NCBI GenBank assembly: GCA_017883125.1
Contig: JADGOD010000181.1
Span: 1-11,594 of the forward strand
DNA length: 11,594 bases
Reading direction: 5' to 3'
From: Acidimicrobiales bacterium
GTDB taxonomy: Bacteria > Actinomycetota > Acidimicrobiia > Acidimicrobiales > RAAP-2
Part shown: positions 1-7,159 of the stretch, in pieces
Numbering within the stretch: the stretch's first letter is position 1
Layout of the letters: every line of letters starts with the position of its first letter
Notes under the pieces: model-generated
The model's database searches: none
What the model was told of the DNA's origin: nothing
The model's input: only the letters and a program-made list of their open reading frames with translations
Translations under genes and position numbers: made by a program

Positions 1-1
1 C

Positions 2-259
2 GACCGTCGGGTCGAGCTCCTGCGCATCGAGGCCTTGGCGAATCAGGTCTCAGCCTTCGCGAGGGCGAGCCTCGGAGCCGACGGCCGTCTCGCCCGTGTG
101 GGGATGGACCCCGAGCTGGGCACGTGTACTGCTATGAGCAGCGCTCCGTCTCGCCAGCGAGCGATCATCGGGAGGAGGGAGCCCTCTGATATGATATATC
201 AAGTCGGTATGGGAAGGGGGCAAGCGTGGGTGATCTGCTGGTACGGGGCGGAATCGTGA
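2..259 (+). CDS. Possible C-terminal end of an upstream gene, cut by the window edge
   Basis: An open frame enters from the left edge and ends at TGA 257-259, giving 85 residues. The first 45 or so codons mostly end in G or C, as real genes here do, and encode a helix-like stretch (RRVELLRIEALANQVSAFAR) that could be the tail of a helical enzyme domain. After about position 135 the codon bias weakens and the residues look unlike a folded protein. The frame overlaps the start of the amidohydrolase by 34 bases in another frame. I do not recognise the family. It could be a real C-terminus, a decayed gene end, or a chance open frame. Sequence to the left of the window would settle it. Confidence 0.25.
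   Translation, partial: DRRVELLRIEALANQVSAFARASLGADGRLARVGMDPELGTCTAMSSAPSRQRAIIGRREPSDMIYQVGMGRGQAWVICWYGAES
187..201 (+). promoter_or_regulatory. AT-rich dyad with -10-like hexamer upstream of the amidohydrolase
   Basis: The perfect inverted repeat TGATAT-GAT-ATATCA lies in an otherwise GC-rich region and ends 24 bases before the GTG start at 226. It contains TATGAT (190-195), a good match to a bacterial -10 hexamer. No convincing -35 element is visible at the usual spacing. A close relative, GATACGATAT, occurs at the start of the mutase gene. It could be a promoter, a repressor operator, or both overlapped. Confidence 0.45.
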
Positions 260-1905
260 TCGACGGTACGGGCGCACCGGGGCAACCCGGTGATGTCCGG
301 GTTCGAGGCGGCCGCATCGTGGAAGTGGGCCCCGGGCTGCAAAGCGAGGGAGAGCCTGAGATCGACGCCACAGGCGCGGTGGTCGCACCGGGGTTCATTG
401 ATTGCCACACCCACGTCGACCCGTCGCTCTTCTGGGACCCGTTCTGCGACCCGTCGCCACAGCACGGCGTTACGACCGTGCTGGCGGGGAACTGCTCGCT
501 GTCACTGTTCCCGTTACGGGAAGACTTCCGGGCCGACGCGGCGGCGCTGTTCTGCCTGATCGAAGATATCCCCCCGGCCGCGTTCGAGCTGGGCGTGCCG
601 TGGTCGTGGACCAATTTCGCGGAGTACCGCGACGTCCTCGCGGAGGGTGGTCTCGGTGTCAATGTGGCCTCGCTCGTCGGCCACACCCTTGTGCGCTGGT
701 GCGTGATGGGGGATCCTGCGTGGGAGCGCGTGGCGACCGCTGACGAGGTTGCGGCGATGTGCGAGATCCTCGACGAGAGCATCCGTGCGGGAGCCTACGG
801 GCTCTCGACCTCCTTCACTGACAAGGACCACCTCGGTCGGTTCGTCCCCCCCTGCCTCGCCGACGATGCCGAGTTCGAAGCGCTGTTCGACGTGCTCGCG
901 AAGTACGGAGCGATCGTTGAGTTCGTGCCGAACCTCTCGGGGGGTACCGCGGAGGAGGACATCGAGCGCATGGCCAGGTTGACGGGTCCGCGGGGTGTGA
1001 TCAGCACGTGGAACACCATCGCGCAGACCAAGCGCGCGCCTGGGCGGTCGGATCGGTTCCTGGCCCAGGCGACCGAGATCCAGGCGGCCGGGGTGCGGAT
1101 GTACCCGCAGTCCACGCCGCGACCGTTCGACCTTCGCATCGGGTGGGATCGCAGCGTCATGTTCAACGACTTGCCGGAGAGCTGGGCGCCGGTGATCCGG
1201 GCCGACACCGAGGGGAAGCGGGCCCTGCTCGTTGACCCCGAGTGGCGCGCCGTCGGGCGGACCGAGTGGGATGCGGCGAAGCTGTCGGTGCTCCCGACGT
1301 GGGACATCTCGCGCCTGCGCCTGATCTCGGTCACCCGCCCGGAGAACGAGCGGTGGGTCGGCTCCACGCTGGCCGATCTGGTGGCTGAGCGCGGAGGGCA
1401 CCCCTCGGACGTGCTCGCCGACTGGCTGCTCGAGAATGATTTCGACCCCGGGGTGGTCGCCAGCGGGGTCAGCAACGACGTCGCCGACGAGGTCGCCGAT
1501 ATCCTCTGCCACCCGGCCACCCTGATCGGGGCGAGCGACATGGGTGCGCACGTCAACATGTTCTGTGCGGCGGGGGACTCGACGCTGCTCTTGACCCGCT
1601 ACGTCCGCGAGCGCAGCGACATGACCCTGGAAGCGGCGGTCCACCAGTTGACCGGCCGGCAGGCAGAGACGCTCGGCTTCAACGGTCGCGGGGTCATCGC
1701 CCCGGGAAATTTTGGGGACCTGGTGGTGTTCGCGCTCGACGAGCTCAGCTGGGAGCAGGACGGGATCGTTGCGGATCTTCCCGGCGACGGCACCCGGCTC
1801 CGTCGCCCACCGGGCGGCTACCGGCACACGATCGTCGCCGGTGAGGTCGTCCAGACCGATGGCGTGCTGACCGGCGCCCGACCCGGCGGACCTATCGCAC
1901 TCTGA
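226..1905 (+). CDS. Amidohydrolase, N-acyl-D-amino-acid deacylase type
   Basis: This 559-residue metal-dependent hydrolase belongs to the amidohydrolase superfamily, probably the D-aminoacylase-like branch that cleaves amide or related C-N bonds in the cytoplasm. The N-terminal beta-sandwich segment (LLVRGGIVIDGTG) leads into the metal-binding strand GFIDCHTHVD (His61, His63). Then comes GVTTVLAGNCS, in which Cys90 matches the metal-ligand cysteine of D-aminoacylases. The C-terminal barrel motif GASDMGAHVNMF holds the expected catalytic Asp438. The end (GVIAPGNFGDLVVF) is the standard return to the small domain. The GTG start is chosen because GGAAGGGGG lies five bases upstream and the family's usual N-terminus follows at once. 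The middle of the protein lacks the histidine motifs usual in D-aminoacylases, so the substrate is uncertain. No downstream partner on this strand follows within 1 kb. Confidence 0.88.
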   Translation: MGDLLVRGGIVIDGTGAPGQPGDVRVRGGRIVEVGPGLQSEGEPEIDATGAVVAPGFIDCHTHVDPSLFWDPFCDPSPQHGVTTVLAGNCSLSLFPLREDFRADAAALFCLIEDIPPAAFELGVPWSWTNFAEYRDVLAEGGLGVNVASLVGHTLVRWCVMGDPAWERVATADEVAAMCEILDESIRAGAYGLSTSFTDKDHLGRFVPPCLADDAEFEALFDVLAKYGAIVEFVPNLSGGTAEEDIERMARLTGPRGVISTWNTIAQTKRAPGRSDRFLAQATEIQAAGVRMYPQSTPRPFDLRIGWDRSVMFNDLPESWAPVIRADTEGKRALLVDPEWRAVGRTEWDAAKLSVLPTWDISRLRLISVTRPENERWVGSTLADLVAERGGHPSDVLADWLLENDFDPGVVASGVSNDVADEVADILCHPATLIGASDMGAHVNMFCAAGDSTLLLTRYVRERSDMTLEAAVHQLTGRQAETLGFNGRGVIAPGNFGDLVVFALDELSWEQDGIVADLPGDGTRLRRPPGGYRHTIVAGEVVQTDGVLTGARPGGPIAL

Positions 1906-2148
1906 TCGAGGCAGCGGCATGACCCGCCGCTCCGACCGACAGCGCGAGGACAGGCTCCCCGGAACCTCACCGACGAGTTGCGTCGCACCTCTGTTGTCGC
2001 GCAGGTTGCACTGGGGCTCAGCGTTCCGGGGGAAGCGGACGAGCCGGACGGGGTCTCACGCCAGTCGATTGCATCTGGGTCCTGGGCTGCCCTCGGGCTC
2101 TTTGGAGGAGCACGCCGTGGCTGCCTCGGCGGGCGTCACTCGGCAGGA

Positions 2149-2934
2149 TCAGGGACGTTTCTGGGCTGCTCGCCGTCGCTGGTCCGCTTCGGCCGCCATC
2201 TCCCAGTGGGCGTCCGCGATCCAGGTGCGGGCGAACGAATCGATCGCCGGCCCCGCCAGGTCGGGTCGCGCCGTGGGGAAGGCAGCGCGCTGGGCCGCCT
2301 TGATGCCGACGAGCGCATCCCGGGGAGCACGTGCGATCTGCTCTGCGACCTCTCGCCAGCGGGCCTCGAACTGCTCGCGGGCAACGACCTCGTCAAAGAG
2401 ACCCTGCTCGAGCGCGGCGTCGGCCCCGAGGATCGCGCCCGTGGTCATCAGCTTGAGCGCCCGTCCGCGGCCCACGAGCGCGGTGAGCCGCTCGATGCCT
2501 CCCCATGCCGGCATGATCCCGAGTGCCACCTGGTTGAACCCGCACCGCACGTCGTCGGCGGCGATGCGCATGTCGCAGGCGACCATGACCTCAGCGCCAC
2601 CCCCGTATGCGTCGCCGTTGACCGCTCCGAGCACTGGTACGGGCAGCGTGGCTATCCGGTCGAGCACCGTTCGCATCGTCGTGGCCATGTCCGCGGCCTC
2701 GTCGTAGGTGCGGATCGACGAGAGCTCCTTGAGGTCCCCTCCGGCCACGAACACACGGCTGCCGCCGCCGGTGACGACGAGCACCCGGGCCGGGGTGCCC
2801 GTCACCTCGTCGAGCGCGCTCGCCAGCTCCCGCATCGTCACCCGGGCGATGGAATTGCGCGCCTCGGGCCGGTCGATCGTCAGGACGGCGACGTGCCCAT
2901 CGTTCTCGAGCCGCACACCGCTATCGGTCGTCAT
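2149..2934 (-). CDS. Enoyl-CoA hydratase/isomerase (crotonase) family protein
   Basis: This 261-residue crotonase-fold protein has the family's usual length. These enzymes hydrate, isomerise or decarboxylate acyl-CoA thioesters. The oxyanion-hole segments are clear: VFVAGGDLKEL (residues 61-71) and NGDAYGGGAEV (106-116). Glu115 matches the first catalytic glutamate of rat hydratase. The second glutamate, normally in a QPEVxLGIxP motif, is Gln135 here (FNQVALGIMP), so simple hydration may be impaired or altered. The C-terminal helices are present. The ATG at 2934 precedes a typical N-terminus. A GTG one codon upstream is also possible, and no strong ribosome site is seen for either. It is divergent from the B12 mutase gene with about 80-95 bases between them, which suggests shared control and perhaps one pathway. 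Its frame stays open far upstream, antisense to the mutase, but that extension is not protein-like. Confidence 0.88.
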   Translation of the reverse strand: MTTDSGVRLENDGHVAVLTIDRPEARNSIARVTMRELASALDEVTGTPARVLVVTGGGSRVFVAGGDLKELSSIRTYDEAADMATTMRTVLDRIATLPVPVLGAVNGDAYGGGAEVMVACDMRIAADDVRCGFNQVALGIMPAWGGIERLTALVGRGRALKLMTTGAILGADAALEQGLFDEVVAREQFEARWREVAEQIARAPRDALVGIKAAQRAAFPTARPDLAGPAIDSFARTWIADAHWEMAAEADQRRRAAQKRP

Positions 2935-3012
2935 CACGGGTAGAACATTAGACCCAACAAAGGCGGAGACCTGCGCCTCGCCGGCCTCCCGGCAAAGTGG
3001 CAGCAGGTTGTT

Positions 3013-4626
3013 GTGAGATACGATATCTGCATGCAGAACGAGGGTCAGCTGACGACCGAGTCCGGGATCGTGGTGGAGCGGTGCTACGGGCCTGAGGACC
3101 GCGATGCGGCGGGTTCTGACCGGATCGGGGTGCCTGGCGAGTTCCCGTTCACGCGAGGCAACCACCCTGGTGGCTATCGCGACAGGCTCTGGACGTTCCG
3201 CCAGTACTCGGGCTTCGGGAACGCCGAGTGGTCCAACGAGCGGTACAAGCTCTTGCTCAAGGAGGGCGGCACCGGGCTCTCCGTGGCGGCCGACCTGCCG
3301 ACCCAGATCGGCTACGACTCCGATGACCCCGAAGTCGAGGAGGAGGTCGGTCGAGTCGGCGTGGCCCTCGACTCCCTCGCCGACGCGGAGATCCTGTTCC
3401 GTGACATCCCGCTGGACAAGATCTCGACCTCGTGGACGGTCAATGGGACGGCAGCCATCATGCTTGCCTTCTACGTTGCCGTTGGAGCCAAGCAGGGTGT
3501 GCCCCGGGCCAAGCTGCGTGGCACGATCCAGAACGACATCCTCAAGGAGTATGTGGCGCGGGGCACCTGGATCTGGCCGCCCACGCCGTCGATCCGACTG
3601 ATCGCTGACTCGATCGAGTTCTGCGCAGAAGAGGTGCCGCGCTACAACGCGGTCTCGGTCGCTGGCGCGCACTTCCGCGACGCGGGTGCGAACGCCGCGC
3701 AGGAGATGGCGTTCACCCTGCAGGACGCCGTCACCTACTGCGACGAGATCGTGGGACGGGGCCGGATGACGATCGACCAGTTCGCTCCTCAGGTGTCGTT
3801 CTTCTTCTACACGCACAACGACTTCTTCGAGGAGATCGCCAAGTACCGCGCCGGACGACGCCGCTGGGCAGAGATCGTCCGCGAGCGATACGGCGCGAAG
3901 GAAGCGAGCTCCTCGATGTTCCGCATGGGCACCGTCTGCGGAGGGTGGACCCTCCAGGCCCAGCAGCCGCAGAACAACATCGTGCGGGTCGCGTATCAGG
4001 CGATGGCTGCCGTGCTCGGCGGGGTGCAGTCGATGTTCACCGCGGCGTGGGACGAGCCCTTCGCTCTCCCGACAGAGGAGAGCACGACCCTCGCACTCCG
4101 CACGCAGCAGATCCTCGCCCACGAGACCGGGGTAGCGCGCACGGTCGACCCCCTGGGGGGCTCCTACTTCGTCGAGTCGCTGACCGATCAGATGGAGGAG
4201 AAGATCATCGGCATCATGGCCGACCTCGAAGCTCACGGTGGGATGGTCCGCTGCATCGAGGACGGCTACGTGCAGGGGCTGATCGCGGATGAATCGGCTG
4301 CGATCCAGCGCAAGATCGACAGCGGTGAGCGCGTGATCGTCGGCGTGAACAAGTACCAGAGCAACGAACCTGCACCCGGGCTCGTGCCGCCCGCAATGGA
4401 CGAATCGGCGCGTCGTGTGCAGCTGGACCGCCTGGCCGAGGTGCGCCGCACCCGCAACACCAGGGCGGCGCTCGGGGCGCTGAAGCAGCTGCGCAGCGCG
4501 GCTCAGGGCGACGCCAACCTCATGCCACACCTGATCGAATGTGTAGAGGAGTACTGCACGGTGGGCGAGATCACGAAGGAGCTGAAGGACGTGTGGGGCG
4601 AGTACCAGCAACCGGCGGTGTTCTGA
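3013..4626 (+). CDS. Split B12-dependent acyl-CoA mutase, large (catalytic) subunit, divergent
   Basis: This protein of up to 537 residues is the substrate-binding TIM-barrel subunit of an adenosylcobalamin-dependent acyl-CoA mutase. Such enzymes rearrange carbon skeletons by radical migration of the thioester group. Family landmarks run in order: SGIVVERCYGPED, PGEFPFTRG, FRQYSGFG (Tyr65), GYDSD, TIQNDILKEY (Gln173), PSIRL (Arg195), His220, DPLGGSYFVE and IVGVNKY. It has no B12 domain; that is the next gene, overlapping by one base. It is slightly shorter at the N-terminus than typical split mutases (about 560). Tyr65 and Arg195 resemble the methylmalonyl-CoA mutase pair. Several other cavity motifs are altered (Ala93, Ala219, Gln260, 304-311, 341-344), so the substrate is open. 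The start is GTG 3013, or ATG 3031 (531 residues) if the transcript is leaderless. I am sure of the family and unsure of the reaction. Confidence 0.93.
   Translation: MRYDICMQNEGQLTTESGIVVERCYGPEDRDAAGSDRIGVPGEFPFTRGNHPGGYRDRLWTFRQYSGFGNAEWSNERYKLLLKEGGTGLSVAADLPTQIGYDSDDPEVEEEVGRVGVALDSLADAEILFRDIPLDKISTSWTVNGTAAIMLAFYVAVGAKQGVPRAKLRGTIQNDILKEYVARGTWIWPPTPSIRLIADSIEFCAEEVPRYNAVSVAGAHFRDAGANAAQEMAFTLQDAVTYCDEIVGRGRMTIDQFAPQVSFFFYTHNDFFEEIAKYRAGRRRWAEIVRERYGAKEASSSMFRMGTVCGGWTLQAQQPQNNIVRVAYQAMAAVLGGVQSMFTAAWDEPFALPTEESTTLALRTQQILAHETGVARTVDPLGGSYFVESLTDQMEEKIIGIMADLEAHGGMVRCIEDGYVQGLIADESAAIQRKIDSGERVIVGVNKYQSNEPAPGLVPPAMDESARRVQLDRLAEVRRTRNTRAALGALKQLRSAAQGDANLMPHLIECVEEYCTVGEITKELKDVWGEYQQPAVF
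3016..3028 (+). promoter_or_regulatory. Dyad and -10-like hexamer at the mutase start
   Basis: AGATA-CGA-TATCT is a perfect inverted repeat in the short divergent gap between the crotonase and the mutase. It includes TACGAT (3019-3024). Read as a -10 box, this would place transcription initiation at about 3031, exactly at an in-frame ATG, as in leaderless actinobacterial transcripts. GATACGATAT differs by one base from GATATGATAT at 188-197. No clear -35 hexamer is seen. Confidence 0.4.
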
Positions 4627-5030
4627 TGAGCGTCCCCGTACGAGTCTTGGTGGCCAAGCCGGGACTGGACGGACACGATCGTGGAGCGAAGCTCGTCGCC
4701 CGGTCGCTGCGCGACGCCGGCTTCGAGGTCATCTACACCGGGATCCGTCAGAAGCCCGAGGTGATCGCTTCCATCGCCACCCAGGAGGACGTCGATCTCG
4801 TCGGCCTCTCCATCCTCTCGGGCGCGCACATGGGCCTCACCCGCAAGACGCTCGAGGCGCTGCGGGATGCCGGCGCGGGCGACATCAAGGTTGTCGTCGG
4901 CGGCACGGTGCCGCAGTCCGACGTGCAACCACTGCTCGACATGGGCGTGACCGCGGTGTTCCCCACCGGCACACCGATCGAGGCACTTGTCGCCGAGGTG
5001 CGCAGGGTCATGTCCAGCAGCAACACCTAG
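4626..5030 (+). CDS. Split acyl-CoA mutase, small B12-binding subunit
   Basis: This 134-residue cobalamin-binding protein is the usual size for the small subunit of split mutases (about 135). The motif LDGHDRG holds the DxHxxG signature, and His17 would replace dimethylbenzimidazole as lower cobalt ligand (base-off, His-on binding). The other B12-fold marks follow: SIL at 62-64 (the SxL element) and VVVGGTVP at 89-96 (the GG element). ATG 4626 shares its A with the stop codon TGA of the large subunit (TGATG). The B12 domain begins directly at residue 5, and no ribosome site of its own is evident, so it is probably translated by coupling to the large subunit. An upstream start at 4539 would add residues antisense to nothing known and is rejected. 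No mutase chaperone GTPase gene (MeaB type) lies in the window. Confidence 0.95.
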   Translation: MSVPVRVLVAKPGLDGHDRGAKLVARSLRDAGFEVIYTGIRQKPEVIASIATQEDVDLVGLSILSGAHMGLTRKTLEALRDAGAGDIKVVVGGTVPQSDVQPLLDMGVTAVFPTGTPIEALVAEVRRVMSSSNT

Positions 5031-5173
5031 TCCGAGCCGCCCCGAGCTCCTCTGCGAGCGAGCAGGCCGCCGCGGCAGCCCGAAGAGGTGCAGGCGTGCG
5101 GCATCGCTCCATCGTGCTGGGCACGGGTGCGGTCGAACTTGGAAGTGGCCGAACCTCGTCGTATGGGGGCGGC

Positions 5174-6331
5174 CTATGACGGCTGTGGCGGCGTCGTGAC
5201 CGCGCCGAGGATCTCCTCGGTGTGCTCATGGAGACGCGGCGGGGCGCGGTAGACCTGCTCGACGTCACTGCAGCGGATCGGGTTGCCGACCACGCGCAAC
5301 GGCCCGCTGGCGGTCTCGACGGATACGACCATGTTGCGTGACGCCACCAGGTCGCTGTCCAGGGCTTCGCCGAGGTCGACGACGGCACCCACCGGGAGAC
5401 CGAGGGGACGGAAGCGCTCGATCCACTCCGCAGTGGTGGCCTCCCGCAAGCGCGTGCCGAGCGCCTCGAGCAGCTCACCGCGGTTCTCGAAGCGCGCGTG
5501 CATGGTCGAGTAGCGCGCGTCGTCCGCCCAGTCGGGTTGGCCGATCTCCGTGCACAGCCGGCGCCAGAACTCGTCGTGTGAGACGAAGAGCGCGAGGTAG
5601 CCGTCGGCGGTCTCGAACATCTGTGCGGGCACGTAGAAGTTGTGCGCCCCGAGCGGCTGGCGCTTGGGAACGGTGCCGGCGTTCAGGTAGGCAGCGGCCT
5701 TGTAGTTCAGCTGCGAGAGCATGACGTCGAACAGCGAGACCTCGATCTGGCCGCCCTTGCCCTCGAGCACCTTCGCCACCAGTCCGAGCGCCGCCATGAT
5801 CCCCGATGAGTTGTCGACCGCGGAGTAGCCGGCAAGCGTGGGGGGTCCGTCGGGCTCACCGGTCATGGCCGCGATGCCGGTGCCGGCCTGGATGATGTAG
5901 TCGAACGCAGGCCACTCGGCCCCGGGACCCTCGAGGCCGAAGCCGGTGACCGCGACGCACACGATCCGCGGGTTGAACTGACGAAGGGATTCGTAGTCGA
6001 GCCCGAGCTTCCTGATCGCCGACGGCCGCATGTTCACCACCAGCGCGTGGGCTGTTACCGCGAGCGCGCCGAGCTCGGCCTGGCCCTCGTCCGTCGTGAG
6101 GTCGATGTACACGCTGCGCTTGTTGCGATTGATGCTCGCGAAGTACACGTTGTGCTCGTCGACGTAGTCGTATCCCACCTGACGCGAGAGATCTCCGCCA
6201 ATGGGCTCGATCTTGATCACGTCAGCGCCGAGGTCGGCCAGGAGCATGCCCGCGTAGGGACCAGCGAGGATGTGCCCGACCTCGAGCACCCGAATGCCGG
6301 TGAGCGGCCCTGCGGGCGGACCGGTTACCAC
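5174..6331 (-). CDS. CaiB/BaiF family (family III) CoA-transferase
   Basis: This 385-residue enzyme would move CoA from a donor thioester to a carboxylic acid, activating the acid for degradation. The N-terminal half has the family signature GIRVLEVGHILAGPYAGMLL followed by LGADVIKIEP. Asp144, in PAFDYIIQAGTG, matches the catalytic aspartate of formyl-CoA transferase that forms the acyl-anhydride intermediate. The length fits the family (about 380-410). The GTG at 6331 is chosen because it lies just before the conserved N-terminus and overlaps the stop codon of a VOC remnant by seven bases, a sign of former translational coupling. A GTG at 6397 would add 22 residues that translate the VOC tail in another frame, which makes it unlikely. 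The gene converges on the mutase pair, and the 143-base gap between them shows no clear terminator. The acid it activates cannot be inferred. Confidence 0.9.
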   Translation of the reverse strand: MVTGPPAGPLTGIRVLEVGHILAGPYAGMLLADLGADVIKIEPIGGDLSRQVGYDYVDEHNVYFASINRNKRSVYIDLTTDEGQAELGALAVTAHALVVNMRPSAIRKLGLDYESLRQFNPRIVCVAVTGFGLEGPGAEWPAFDYIIQAGTGIAAMTGEPDGPPTLAGYSAVDNSSGIMAALGLVAKVLEGKGGQIEVSLFDVMLSQLNYKAAAYLNAGTVPKRQPLGAHNFYVPAQMFETADGYLALFVSHDEFWRRLCTEIGQPDWADDARYSTMHARFENRGELLEALGTRLREATTAEWIERFRPLGLPVGAVVDLGEALDSDLVASRNMVVSVETASGPLRVVGNPIRCSDVEQVYRAPPRLHEHTEEILGAVTTPPQPS

Positions 6332-6492
6332 CTCGGTCCCGAGCGATGCTCGGTGTCGATCAACTCCACCATGACCCCTTCGGGGTCGCGGACGCACGCC
6401 CCCATGTTCGAACTCGAGACGTCCGGTCTCGTGATGCCCTCAGGAACCCTAGCCGAGGCTCCTCCGCCCTTCGAGCTACCCGAACACGACGC
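6325..6492 (-). pseudogene. Decayed VOC (glyoxalase/bleomycin resistance fold) gene, C-terminal remnant
   Basis: On the minus strand a 55-residue stretch ends with RDPEGVMVELIDTEHR and then Trp-stop. This is the usual end of a VOC-superfamily domain, in which the glutamate of VELI is the last metal ligand. There is no start codon before the internal methionine. The same frame is interrupted by TGA (6493-6495) and, about nine codons further upstream, by TAG (6520-6522), so the N-terminal part is lost or frameshifted. Its TAA (6325-6327) lies inside the GTG start region of the CoA-transferase, as expected of a former two-gene unit. What remains is too short to fold as a VOC enzyme. A sequencing frameshift could also explain it, but no upstream VOC-like sequence was recognised in other frames. 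Confidence 0.6.
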
Positions 6493-6625
6493 TCACCCCG
6501 GAATCCCGAGACGAGTGAGCTACTCGAGCACCTGCTGATCAGCCTGCGTACCTCGCCTGTTAGCGGTTCTCAGCCGTCCGGCCCCAAGGGAGCCAGGGGC
6601 AGGGCAGATCGGTTTAGATGGAGGG

Positions 6626-7147
6626 ATGGCCACGAAGACCGTTGCCCTTCTCAGAGGCATCAACGTCGGGGGGAACCGGAGAGTCCCCATGGCCGATCTG
6701 GTGGAGTGCCTCGAGGCGGCGGGATTCGAAGGGGTCCGAACGTACATCCAGAGCGGCAACGTCGTCTTCATCCAACGGGGCCGAGGAGATGTGCGTTCCG
6801 AGGTGGAGGCAGCGATCGCCGCGCGATTCGGCTTTGAGATACCCGTGATCGTCCGATCCGGGGAAGAGATGCTCGACGTCATGGAGTCGAACCCGTTCAC
6901 CGAGATGGATCCAACGAAGGTCCACGTTGGGTTTCTGAACGACCCGCCCGATCCGGTGGTCGTCGGCGCCACGGATCCCGACGCCTGGGCTCCCGAGTTG
7001 TTTGTGGTCCATGGTCGGGAGGTGTACCTCCACCTTCCCGAAGGGATGGGACGAGCCAAGATGCCATCGCGGCTCAAGGTGCTGGCCGGAGCCACGATCC
7101 GGAACTGGAACACCATCACGGCTCTGGTCGCGCTGACGTCGGGTTGA
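6626..7147 (+). CDS. DUF1697 family protein
   Basis: This 173-residue protein matches the DUF1697 family in length and in all its visible signatures. They are VALLRGINVGGNRRVPMADL at the N-terminus (residues 6-25), TYIQSGNVVF (39-48), NPFTEMDP, a YLHLPEGMGRAK segment (134-145), and the closing TIRNWNTIT (157-165). The family is widespread in bacteria and has no established biochemical role. The ATG at 6626 is preceded directly by GGAGGG with almost no spacing, so it may be read from a leaderless or very short-leader transcript. An ATG at 6618 is out of frame. It stands alone on its strand between minus-strand metabolic genes, and nothing links it to acyl-CoA chemistry. It converges on the oxidoreductase across an 88-base gap. 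Confidence 0.92.
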   Translation: MATKTVALLRGINVGGNRRVPMADLVECLEAAGFEGVRTYIQSGNVVFIQRGRGDVRSEVEAAIAARFGFEIPVIVRSGEEMLDVMESNPFTEMDPTKVHVGFLNDPPDPVVVGATDPDAWAPELFVVHGREVYLHLPEGMGRAKMPSRLKVLAGATIRNWNTITALVALTSG

Positions 7148-7159
7148 GGGCTGGGACCG

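Noticed and set aside
514..1920. 468-codon minus-strand frame opposite the amidohydrolase
   Set aside because: The antisense shadow of a well-supported gene, with low-complexity Arg/Pro/Gly composition and no domain motif.
1906..2148. Small gene or terminator sought in the gap after the amidohydrolase
   Set aside because: Plus-strand frames here only run on into the antisense of the crotonase, and no clear hairpin with a T-run was seen.
2935..4611. Minus-strand open frame continuing upstream of the crotonase across the mutase gene
   Set aside because: It is antisense to a clearly coding mutase, is rich in Arg, His and Asp from the complementary codon pattern, and has no family likeness. Long antisense frames are usual in GC-rich genes.
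5031..5173. Terminator sought between the mutase small subunit and the convergent CoA-transferase
   Set aside because: No stem of convincing length and no T-run on either strand.
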